DNA of 64,000 nucleotides from Protonemura montana (lineage: Eukaryota > Arthropoda > Insecta > Plecoptera > Nemouridae). Position numbers and translations under genes: made by a program. The notes below the pieces were generated by a model. It had not been told where the DNA came from. It saw only the letters and a program-made list of their open reading frames with translations, and ran no database searches. This document shows positions 1 to 9,802 of the stretch, piece by piece (the stretch's first letter is position 1; every line of letters starts with the position of its first letter). Location of the stretch: NCBI GenBank assembly GCA_947568835.1, contig OX387603.1:21662651-21726650 (forward strand), read 5' to 3'.

Positions 1-400
1 ACGCTCTTGTTTTGATAAAATCCCACAAATGTGAGGGTATTTTGATTATTAAATAACAGGGAAGACGTTTTTAAAACATGTGCATATGAACCGATTTCGT
101 TACGTATCATTTCAATCGCTTTTGAGCAAAGGGTTTTCTGGAAAGTGGGAAATATTAATCCCCGGGAAAAGTTTTCTAAGTGAACAATAAATGTAGTCGA
201 CACGAGAAATGCTTTCGCTAGCACTGGGATGAAACTGAAAGGCGAAACCCTCGGAACGAACTCGGAAACTCCATATTATAACGTGCATGTGATTAGCTCA
301 CTTTACAAAGTTCCACTGCGAGATCTTCGCGAAATAATTACACGGTCGTGCGCGAGGGCACCATAGAAGGGGGTACCGAGGGGGTACCGAGGGTGACCAG

Positions 401-403
<3 letters not shown>

Positions 404-431
<28 letters not shown>
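404..431 (+). repeat. G homopolymer, 28 bases
   Basis: Uninterrupted run of 28 G just after a twofold GGGGGTACCGA-type direct repeat (about 369-391). In the osa pre-mRNA it would read as a C run. Runs of this length are prone to sequencing and assembly slippage, so the exact length is uncertain. Confidence 0.95.
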
Positions 432-2748
432 TTCGTGTGCAAGAGAAGTGTGCATTGGAGGGGAATGCACCGAATGCAATCGCTGGCCGAGAAGAGCACG
501 TGCTAACCACATTGTTGCATTGCTTACAAGACGACACAGATATTCGTAGAGTTTTTGCATCGCTGGAATCGTGCATGCCATGATGTGGAAAAGTGAATAA
601 AACAACGACACTGCACAGTGCATTCGTTGTCAGGAATTTCGATTTCAAGGGAAATCGGTTGCATTGGCGTGCGGTGAACACATTTCCATTCAAAAGTCAC
701 TCGGACCTTATTTTCTTTACCGCCCTATCAAAATAACCGTCATTCAGTACATTTTCCTAGTCGACTTGCCTTCTTTGCATGAAAAATAAAAGCAGACAAG
801 AATCAAGTGCAGCGCACATGCTCGTAGCCTCCAAGCGTGTTTCGGGCATCACAGAAGTGACCGCGGCACGGGGCAAGAAGTGGCCGTACGAGTAAATAGC
901 GATGAATAAAATATGTGCACAAAAATCGATGCGAAAACGAAGTCATTACCATGAAGCACAGTACTATTCGGATCCACTGCATCATACTATACGGCGTGGC
1001 ATGGTGTGGCATATATCCAGCATTGAATAAATAAAGCAACGCAACTGGCGTAATAACCACGGTTTACTATCAAACTAGACGACGGTGGCGGAAGAACGAT
1101 TCACTTTTCAAATAGTGGAGAAATCGTTGCTAGCCAGCGGCGTCATTCTGTTAATCCAGAGAAGAAACGTCTTTCAACGGCGTGAATTTGTGTGGAATCG
1201 GAAATTAAAGCGCCCCCTTGTTCAAAATCGAAAACGAAACGAGAAAAATCGAAAACGAAACGAGGAGAAAAATCCAGCGCAAGTGAACCATAACAGAAAC
1301 CAATTACAAAACCAACAATTCCTTCCAAGATTCAAATAAGTCGCTCACACCAAAACCCCCGTCCAACCAATATTCTGCTTCAAGCATCGATGTACGCAGC
1401 TGTACACTCAAACATCAGATCTCTCACACACACTAGTTCCAGTCGTTTACTTGTATAGTATAAACCATAAATCGTGTAATCCCCCCTTTGCCCCGACTCC
1501 CCCCGTTCCCCACACCAGCACCTCTGGCTTCCCCATTCCACTATAGGCGCCACGTCGAGCAGCATGACCTGCCTCAACGAGAGGTCGACACCCACCGATC
1601 TTGCTCTATAGAGTATAAAGACACACCAGAAGAATCGGCTTGTTTGGCCGCCTGTTAGCTCGGGGGACCCCGCGAGCACGTGTTATTGTGATGGATTAGT
1701 CGGATCAGCGGTACCCTCGGGCAATAAGATCTCGCTACGTTTAGCTACGCTTTAATTGAACGTTTAGTATGCAGTCTTGGCGGGATGATCTTTAGGCGTT
1801 GGATACGCCTTATTACGAGCATTGAATGCCGTTCGTCGAATTTGTGAATATCAGTGGTTCAACGAACAGGTGTGATGGGAGCAGATTTATTATATTTGCT
1901 GCGACTTTCGCGGATTGGGTTTCCGACACGACGTTGGTGTCACTGCGTTGCCATGAGTGATGAGGTTGACTATTTACGAATCGAGGATTTCGATCAATTT
2001 CGTATTCCATGGTGTGAAGTCTACCAGGATCCGGGCCTGTCACCGCGGATGGTGGCGCCGGGTTCGATTCGCGAGAAGACGCGTCTCGAAGGACATCCCC
2101 CTAATCAGCTGATCAACCATCACGAGTACGGCCGTACCAACGTCCATTACCGCGTTATTTTGGGTCACTTCTCAGCTTGTCGTCACCGTCCGACGTAAGT
2201 CACCGCGCGCCTATATCGCTGACCAAGCCCGCTATCGGGTAGAAGGTGCCGAAAGACTGTCACACTTTCAGCCGGTGACGGTCTCGACTTCCCGGCGAAG
2301 AGAGAGGCGACTGTCTAGACTTTTCACCAATTCACCTCGGCCGCCCCGGCGAGTGGAAGACAGCTCTGTCAGTCGACTGCGAATTCCATTTTCGCCAACA
2401 GTCGAGTCTTTGTTGGCACCAAAACATTTCTTTGTACCATGGGACCATCACGAAACCTCGAGACGCCTGCGTGAAATCTAGCGTGGACCGTGGTAAAGTC
2501 ACCATCTTCACCAGCGCAGAACACAGCACAAGATCCGAGCACGACGGGCGCCAGCTACATTTTCGAATCACACACCACATCACGCACGATAACGTACTAA
2601 AGAAACAAGTCCCATACAGCGCAGCGCATTGCGACGTCACATACCAGTTTAATGCCACTCGTGTCTCTTTAATACATATCTAAATCGTATCCTCTCGGGG
2701 TTCGACTGACCCATTTCGACGCCACGACGGAATCGCGTCTATTATTCA

Positions 2749-2768
2749 CCCCCCCCCCCCCCCCCCCC
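2749..2768 (+). repeat. C homopolymer, 20 bases, with CT-rich extension
   Basis: Twenty C followed by TCCCC-type imperfect continuation to about 2780, then a CA-rich and GAGA-rich tract. In the osa sense strand this is a G run. Confidence 0.93.
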
Positions 2769-2996
2769 TCCCCCTCCCCCACACATCACGCTCACATCCG
2801 AGTCACACGAACACTCACCCACACACATGCTCGCTGGCTGACACACTGCGAGAGAAAGAGAGAGAGAGCACGCGAAGAAAACGAAAGGATCACAGCCAGC
2901 CATTCCAATGATGTTTAGCGCGAATCAATAAAATTCCTTCCTCAATTTCAGGGAAGAATGGAGAGTAGAAGCCTGTGCGAGCGGGCAAGGGGAACT

Positions 2997-3014
2997 GGGG
3001 GGGGGGGGGGGGGG
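2997..3014 (+). repeat. G homopolymer, 18 bases
   Basis: Eighteen consecutive G in a purine-rich stretch of the downstream osa intron. It lies about 230 bases from the C run at 2749-2768, so the two could form an imperfect inverted pair. Confidence 0.93.
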
Positions 3015-5402
3015 TAGGGACTGGGTGGGCGCAGGGGAATGAGAAACCTTTAGTACTGTTGTGAACTGATGTAGGTCATGGAACAGAGGGATTTCCCAGC
3101 CTCCCCCGCCCCCCCGACCACTGACACACCCCCACCCCGGTGCTGCACAGACACGTCTGTTAAGGAGGTGACGTCACTCGCTGGCGGTCCTGCCACCGCA
3201 AACTGTTCGCATCTTAAACAGCGGCGCAAGAGATTGCGTCGTGGCCCCGTGGGTGACAAGTGATGGGTGACAGATGTGACGAGTGGCTTGGCGCGGCGTC
3301 TTCAGTCCTTGCTGGCGACGCTCCTCCGAAGAAGGGTGAGTCACATGGGCGGGAACGACAAGACTTTGCTAAACCACGGAAACGGTGATAGTGGATTCCG
3401 AAACTCAATCCATTGCATTCGAACTGATGTAAGAGCATTGAATCAGGTGTAAGAATAAATTGCATACTGCTTGGTAATGGGCGGGCAGAAAGATGTACTC
3501 GATAAACATTGGGACTCGCATTTTGAGGAAAGTTGTCTGAATGATTGAGACTGATCGTCTCAATTGAAAGGAGCAGCGGGATTTGCAGTTGTAATGCGTC
3601 AAGAACTGAAACCCCAAGAACCAGTCACCAACAGGCGCCCGTCCGTAGCGAGTGAAATCCATTCGCCGTACATTTTAATGATGCAATACAGACGAGCGAT
3701 TCGTCTCCATATCCATTCCTTTACTTGCTGAAGAAGTCCCAACAAGAAGAATGTGAAACAACCGTCTCTACCAAGTCAAATAAATCCAAATGCACCATAC
3801 TGCATCACTGACACATATATTGCACACACACACTCTCTCGCAATATCCACACACACGAGTAGATGAAAGCGAATGGCTGAAGGGATGCAAGGGTGCTGTG
3901 GGGTGGGGGCGGGGGGAGGAAAGGGAGGTGAGTAACCTTTACGACTGCAGGAGCACAATACCGACTGGCAAGTGCGAGTGAGACGCCGCTAATGTGGGTC
4001 AGGGCCTCGAAAGGATTCCCCAGCAGCCGTCGCAGACTAGTCTCTCTCCCAGCAGAATGTCACCCCAACCCACCATCCCCCGTTCCACTCATTTATAATT
4101 TACCTCGCCGACGCTGCTAGTGACCCGCACTTGGCACTTGTAGCGCGCGCGTAGCCATTCATTAGCTGGCAGGAAAAATGGGAGACTATCAGCTGTGTCG
4201 GTCGTGCCGTCAGCTGCTGCCGCCTTTGAAATGATAATCGACCTCGAATGCAGCCGGCCGCAATTTCGCGTAATCACCGCGAGAGGTAGGAAATTAGCGC
4301 GAATTAAATTTGAAATATCCCGAGGAAAATTGGTCTGTAGGTAAGAGCGAAATTTGCATATCACGTGTGCATGGAGAAATGGGCGATGGTCACCTGCTGT
4401 TTGAATAGAACACTTGCACGGTCGAAAGGGTTTTACTGGCCGACACTGCAACGGTCTCTGGGCGATCTGATTTTGGTTGAGTCTTGTTTATCTATCTCGA
4501 ACTCAGGTGCATTCAAAAGATGATGCACGAGTTTTTCTTTCGTTACCGTCGTCATCCAGAAAGTATGATGGGGAGACCATTCTTGTTTCCTATTTTAAGA
4601 CCTATTCTCAAATCTCAAGATGCCATTGCCGAATAACAATGGGACAAGAGTGCCTTCCCTAAGAGCCTTTTGACGTCCCCGAAAATGTAAAAAAAAAAGT
4701 CCCCACTAGCGTCTCAGCTATCATAAATACACTCTTGACTGGGTTCTTCGAGTCCTTGGCTTCAGTGCAGCCAATTTGGTCATCCTATGACTAGCCGATG
4801 CATCGCTGCAGCGAGCGAAGATGCGTCCCAAGGCCGCCATCTCGGGCACAGCTAACCTTGGCGCTAGCCGTGAGAAACGCGATGCTAACCTAGTGATTGA
4901 TCGATTGATTGCTGCTGCTGCTGCTGCACTCCAACAGTGCAGGCCGGTCGCCGTCATCGCCGCGGGTCGTTCACCCATGAGCGCCGAATCACTCCGATGC
5001 ACTCGCAGGTGACAGGCGAACCATTTGCAATCCCAATCTCTCTTCGGGATCTTAGCTCCTGATACTCGCCGGTACATCGAGAGTTTCACATATTACACTT
5101 TCGAATCTAGATATTTATGCGATCCTGTCCAGTAATAAGCTGTGAGTCACTTGTCCCTTTCGGAAGGTAGCTTTTAACCCAACATTCAAGGTGTTCAATA
5201 AGGAAAGGATTCTCTGACATCATCTGGCATCAGACTGCAACGGTCACCTTGCGAACGGAATCTGGGCAATTTTGCTTAACTTTACCGGGATAAACATCCT
5301 TGCAAGTCACATCAATCCGAGTCATGCGTGGATGGTTGTAGTTGGTTTAGGGAGTGCTCGTTCTTCAGGGAGAAGAATGGGAGGGGGGCGTTAGACACTC
5401 AC

Positions 5403-5529
5403 CAACAGCAGGCGACATGGATCTGGAGCCCGTTGAACCTGTGGGCGAGGGCGTCGGTCTCATACCCGGCGTACCCGGCGCCGGGCCGTGGCCGCTCGAG
5501 CTATCATTGCTGTTCTGCCCCGTCAAATC
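5403..5529 (-). CDS. osa: osa (ARID1/eyelid) coding exon with the SPTGSTGSRSMSPAV motif
   Basis: Third Osa exon in the window, 127 nt, encoding 42 residues plus the first base of a glycine codon. It begins DLTGQNSNDSSSGHGPAPGT and continues PGMRPTPSPTGSTGSRSMSP then AV. This is the most diagnostic piece. Insect Osa carries this block nearly unchanged, and ARID1A has the related QELSQDSFGS and PSPVGSPAS...SRSGPLSPAAV at the same place (recalled, not searched). The acceptor is TTTTGCTTGTTGCAG and the donor GTTG then GTGAGT. It starts in phase 0, matching the end of the exon at 40119-40523, and ends in phase 1. The next exon should start by completing Gly, followed by a QQN..MPPRPSSSQSD-like sequence. 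That exon was not found in positions 1-5402. The join HPQQ-DLTGQNS parallels the human FPPPQ-ELSQDS, so no exon need be missing between them. Confidence 0.93.
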
Positions 5530-5589
5530 CTGCAACAAGCAAAACGAATACCATGAGTATATTGTCAGCATTGTCAATGCTTAATTAGA

Positions 5590-6350
5590 GTTGGGCTGAA
5601 AAGACTACCAAAAAATGCAATATAAAATTAAAAATAGCACTTTATTTCGAACTACATTTATATAAAAAAATCTGTCAAAAGAGATAATTTTGAATCCTAT
5701 ATGACCATGGGGTATACAGATATAAAGTGTACGCAAAATGTTTTTACTGGCATCTGCATAATATTCGCTCGGCATATAAATATCAATCACTCGATCGCTA
5801 TAGTTAATCAACACGGTGTGCCTCGCTGTGATGATTAACTCTTCTCCAATGATGATTGATGGAAATATTCGAGGAAATTGCGAGCCTGCATCGGCACATG
5901 CATTTGTCTGTAATACTATAACGATGATATATGCAACGTTTTTGTGTGCTACGAACAGATTGACCCTTAACATCTCTTGCTAATGTTGCAAATGTTCACA
6001 ATTTTGGCCAAAGTAATCGTTCCATTAGGTACTTGGTAAAATCAGATTACGTTGACATTTGCATTGCTTTCATGAAAACGACAAAAAAAAACTGAATGAA
6101 AATGTGGAACACAGATATAAATCTCTGGAGAGATTGTGCACAAGTGGAGGCGCCATGAGCTTGATAAATGAAGTTGTGTATACGTGAAATTTATTATTCA
6201 CGTCACGTGTCAGATTACGGATCCAAAACAAGAAGCGAACACGAGCAAAACACAGCAAACAAACGTTTAGTGCATCATTGTAATTAGTTGTATAATTATA
6301 TGTGATACATGTAATTATTTCAAGAGCGATTGAATAAATTTCCGACACCT
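5590..6350. other. AT-rich block beside the exon at 5403-5529
   Basis: A clearly AT-rich patch beginning about 60 bases upstream (in osa sense) of the acceptor. It carries an ATG-started minus-strand frame of 122 codons (5605-5973), containing IIIGEELIITARHTVLINY, and another of 92 codons (6070-6348). I recognise neither. The frame at 5605-5973 ends 75 bases before the osa acceptor, so it cannot read into the exon. No repeat ends or flanking duplications were seen. Confidence 0.5.
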
Positions 6351-6728
6351 CCGCACGGCCACGACTGCGCTCCTAAACGCTAGACTGCATGACGCTGAAA
6401 ACTTGTCAATTACGAATAATTTGCATAGATTAGTGAGATAGGCGCTGTGTTTTCGCGAATATTTGCACTGCGTCGAAAGAAAGTAAAAACATTGCAGAGC
6501 AGCACTCATGTCGGTGCGTAAGCCGAGGATCGAGGCGCCCGCCACATAGGCTGCCGGCACGACACGACGGCCATCCTAGGGATCGATTCGACGCGCGCTG
6601 GCGTCGCGTTGCTACCCGTAGCACAAGTCGGGCGCGGGCGGCGCTATCGATTCAGCACTCGCCAGCCACCCAGAAATATGGATTTAAAAATATCATATTC
6701 CGCGCCCAAACGTTCTCCGATGTCACAG

Positions 6729-6750
6729 AAAAAAAAAAAAAAAAAAAAAA
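6729..6750 (+). repeat. A homopolymer, 22 bases
   Basis: Twenty-two A. I looked for a LINE or SINE body upstream and for a target-site duplication around it and saw neither, so this is listed as a simple repeat. Confidence 0.93.
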
Positions 6751-7289
6751 CACAGAGATCAGCCAACGTCACCGAAATCGGCGCCACAATAGACCGGACT
6801 CTCGATTTAATCGATGGATGAGATTTTGAAAGTTGACTCAATCCGCATGAAACTCGCCCGGGTGAAAAATCAATTAGTTTCAGTTCATTATTTTCGATCC
6901 GATTCTCGAAAAATACAATTTAAGTCAAATGCTTTGCGAAAATCTCCGCAGATCTTCATCTTTAGTCTCTAAAACGGAAGAACCACCCGTTCTCATGCAT
7001 AGGAACCAATCGCAGATGTAAAACAATCGTCGCACCAAGTCGCTAAGACATGTGCGACATGAACCACCTATAGCACAAGATCCACAACGCCGACGTACCC
7101 GCCGTCCACTTTACAGAGAGCGCCGCATGAAAACAATCCCCTCTCGCCCGATCACCCTGCCCCCCCGCCTGCCCGGCTTATATTCCATCTCCACGTTCTG
7201 TAGTAAAACCTCGTGTTCTCATCCCCCTTCCGCCGAAATCCACCTGTAAGCCGGTGTCGTCCGCGACCACGCTCTGCCACGGCTAGAAA

Positions 7290-7290
<1 letters not shown>

Positions 7291-7319
<29 letters not shown>
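7291..7319 (+). repeat. G homopolymer, 29 bases
   Basis: The longest mononucleotide run in the window. It creates the artificial polyproline frames on the opposite strand, which are not genes. Confidence 0.95.
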
Positions 7320-7320
<1 letters not shown>

Positions 7321-7926
7321 GCAAAACTGAACACTTGCTCGACGTACACCCAGCAATAAACGCACATACAAGCGGCGTCCAATCTGCACTAGACCACAGC
7401 GAACACGCGGGTTGAGCCGACGTGTTCCTAATGCAAGAAGTATGTGTTGTTTGTCGCTTGCCCGGCCGATGATAAGATAGCGTCCGACCCCCAACAATAT
7501 GTTTTGCGTTTATCAAAAAAAAAAAGAGCTGAAATTGTCGTTAGAAGGCTCGTAGCATTACGCTATCGGAGAAGAAAACGGCATGCGGAATCAGACGAAT
7601 AACCAGGTAGCGCAGAAGGCAACAAAGGGCAACAATGCTTTTTTAAGTTCATGCGGCCTCGTTCGATTTCGAGGTACCGCGGCTCGAGAGTTGTATTGTT
7701 GCGAACGTCACTTCCAGTTCGTACTCTTAATTAACTAGCTAAAGAAATGGGACAGTATGTTGTTTACCCTCCGCACGCCGGCTGTCGCTACTACGCACCG
7801 CACTCTGCGTAGTGCGTACCTACCTACCTACGTCCGAGCAACACCTTCTAGGTCGACGAACCTGATGCTTGCCTACCGATCCAATCGTTCCGTGACACAC
7901 ATAAGCGCATCGCAAGCACGTGGCCA

Positions 7927-7935
7927 ACTTACCTG
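7927..7935 (-). other. Candidate recursive-splice point with perfect donor
   Basis: On the osa sense strand the sequence reads GGCTGGCAG then GTAAGT, an AG abutting a consensus donor. The upstream sequence is purine-rich, so the acceptor half is poor. It is the only AG/GTAAGT on the sense strand that I noticed in the 34.6-kb intron. Confidence 0.12.
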
Positions 7936-8679
7936 CCAGCCTGCCTTGATCCACAGCACTACCACACCCACTCGACAACAAACTAAACAGCTGATCGCCT
8001 ATGATAACAATAAACAATAAACCTCAGCGTGTGTGAGTGTGTGTGTATGTGATCGTATAATGGTAGCAGACCATCGTAAAGCGAGCAGTAGTTTTCTACG
8101 AAACCGCGTGATACCGTCGTCGCGTCGAGTAATAACATGAAATCATTCTCTCCCCTCCTCGCCCGGCCTCGGCATTCTCCTATCGTGCCCATTCCACTCG
8201 ACGGTCGATGCACATGTAAAAACTGCTTGTCTTGAATCTCGACCTATTCATTTCAACATCAGCTGATTGGGAGGGAATATTTGAATTAGATACAAACACG
8301 TGGCAACCGCCTCGACACTGCCGCATCAAATCGTGGTCGCTTAAGTGACGGCTGTCGAAATGCTTGCGTCGACTAGTGCGTGCTACGTAAGGCGAGCATA
8401 TGAATTCGTGACTGACATTTGCACATGGTTTTTAAGGTTATTAAACGTATAAATATTTTCAAGTGTTGATTTTTTACCTAGTTTAACGTACTCTGCGGAT
8501 CCTTCGCTCGGGTTTTTCCTTCTATTTTCTAGCCAGCGTCCGACGGCGTACGTTTCAACGGCAGTCTATACTGGCTCGCAACACACTGCTATAAGTATAG
8601 CCGACTGCCACGACTGCCGGCTCGCAATCAACGTCCTCTACGTCGCCACAAACGGCGTAAACACACGAAAATATCACAG

Positions 8680-9620
8680 TAACTTGGCCGCTAGAGTAGC
8701 ACGTGAAATCCGGCGTGTTTTCCGGCGGAAAATCGTGGCTGGTCCGTCGTGTGGAGCCGTGAGTCGCGGCGCGGTCCCTCTCCGTGCTGGAACCCCGACG
8801 AACCTAATCGCACAACTGGCTCGCGCTCGCGCTATTCCTACAGCGACGCGGCGCGGCGGCTCGTTGCTTCGCTACAGCGTTGTCGGGTGTGCGTTCCCTT
8901 CGCCGCTCTGCTGCTGGCCGAGTCGGAGGCAGCCGAGCTGAGAGCCGAGCGTCGCTCGATGCCATGCCACCGACCGACAGGCTTCCTCTCTGCTTGCTTG
9001 CCTGCCTGCCTGCCTGGCAGCCTAACGACCCACGGTACAAAAAAAAAATATTCCCGACAGAACGAATAACACGAGAGAAAAAAACGTGCGCATTGCCCAC
9101 GAGGTGGGGTTTTGTGTAATTTTATTTTTCCCGCGCTTGTCGCAGGAAAATTAAGCGTTTAGAAACAAACGCGCCTGGCCGTTTCGAACGCGAAACGATA
9201 AACGTATGAAATGTTCAGCGACGAGCGGGTGTGTTATCGCTCGTGCAAAGTGTGGTACAAGCCGAGTAAAAAGTCGTGGGTACTATCCGCCCGTTTCGAA
9301 GTCTGCGTTTTGCCGCATTAGCTGTGCTGGTATATCGTATAGGATAGGACGAAGCGGCGTGACGAGCCAAGCGGCGAGCGAGGCAGGCTAATGCACGAGG
9401 GCGACGGAGACGACGTTGTGCTGGGGCCGACGGGGGCGATGGGGGGCGGCGGCGGCGGGCGAGGGATAGTCGGAAAGCCCTGCCGCGCGGCCCCCGAACC
9501 CATATGTGTCGAGCCGTGCCGTGCTAGCGAGCGCTAGAGAGGGATCGGCGCAAATATCAGGGGCTCGGGAGCAGCGAGCAGTCGTTACGCGCGCGACCTC
9601 GCTTCTCTGACACCAGCGGA
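8680..9620. other. CpG-rich block in the large intron
   Basis: GC-rich, CpG-rich stretch with several overlapping chance frames on both strands, a TGCT/TGCC tract (8991-9015), and a GAGCAGTCGTTACGCGCGCG string around 9575-9594. The last contains CAGTCGTT, resembling an arthropod initiator. A TATA-like TATAAGTA occurs at 8590-8597. This could mark an internal or antisense promoter, but no exon is linked to it. Confidence 0.2.
8991..9015 (+). repeat. Tetranucleotide tract (TGCT/TGCC)n
   Basis: About six imperfect copies of a TGCT-to-TGCC unit inside a GC-rich, CpG-rich block of the large intron. Confidence 0.85.
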
Positions 9621-9793
9621 TATACGCTACGAAAATACCGAAAGAAAAACAAGTGTTTTATTGACAACTGTACTTCGGAACGCAAAATTTCAACTCGACT
9701 CGGATAGAGAATTTTAATCTCCGGCGAATGAGTCGTTGGAGAGGTGTTGAAAAGCGTTTAGGGTAATTGAATGACTAATTAGTCGGTCATTTT

Positions 9794-9802
9794 AATCACC
9801 TG
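9794..9802 (-). other. Candidate recursive-splice (ratchet) point
   Basis: On the osa sense strand the sequence reads TTTGTCTCTTTGCAG followed at once by GTGATT, a strong pyrimidine tract and acceptor directly abutting a GT. Recursive splicing of long introns in Drosophila uses exactly such juxtaposed acceptor/donor sites. The donor half here is weak (GTGATT rather than GTAAGT). Confidence 0.15.

Larger units (their letters stand above)
1..5402 (-). other. osa: osa intron downstream of exon 5403-5529 (partial)
   Basis: Intron starting with donor GTGAGT at 5402-5397 and running off the left edge. I looked on the minus strand for the expected next exon (Gly then a QQN..MPPRPSS-like sequence) and did not find it. 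The stretch holds three homopolymer runs (404-431 G, 2749-2768 C, 2997-3014 G), short GA- and CA-rich tracts near 2.8 kb and 3.8 kb, and a CTG run near 4.91 kb. A plus-strand frame at 1854-2198 of 114 codons ends at a GTAAGT but has no recognisable domain. Confidence 0.65.

Noticed and set aside
298-693. Minus-strand frames with polyproline near 0.4 and 7.3 kb
   Set aside because: Produced entirely by the G homopolymers at 404-431 and 7291-7319.
2056-2072. GGGTTCGATTC, resembling a tRNA B box
   Set aside because: No matching A box at the right distance and no cloverleaf could be drawn. Not a tRNA or tRNA-derived SINE.
1854-2198. Plus-strand frame of 114 codons ending at a GTAAGT, with a protein-like stretch after an internal ATG
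   Set aside because: No recognisable domain, no acceptor-delimited partner and a length within chance expectation.
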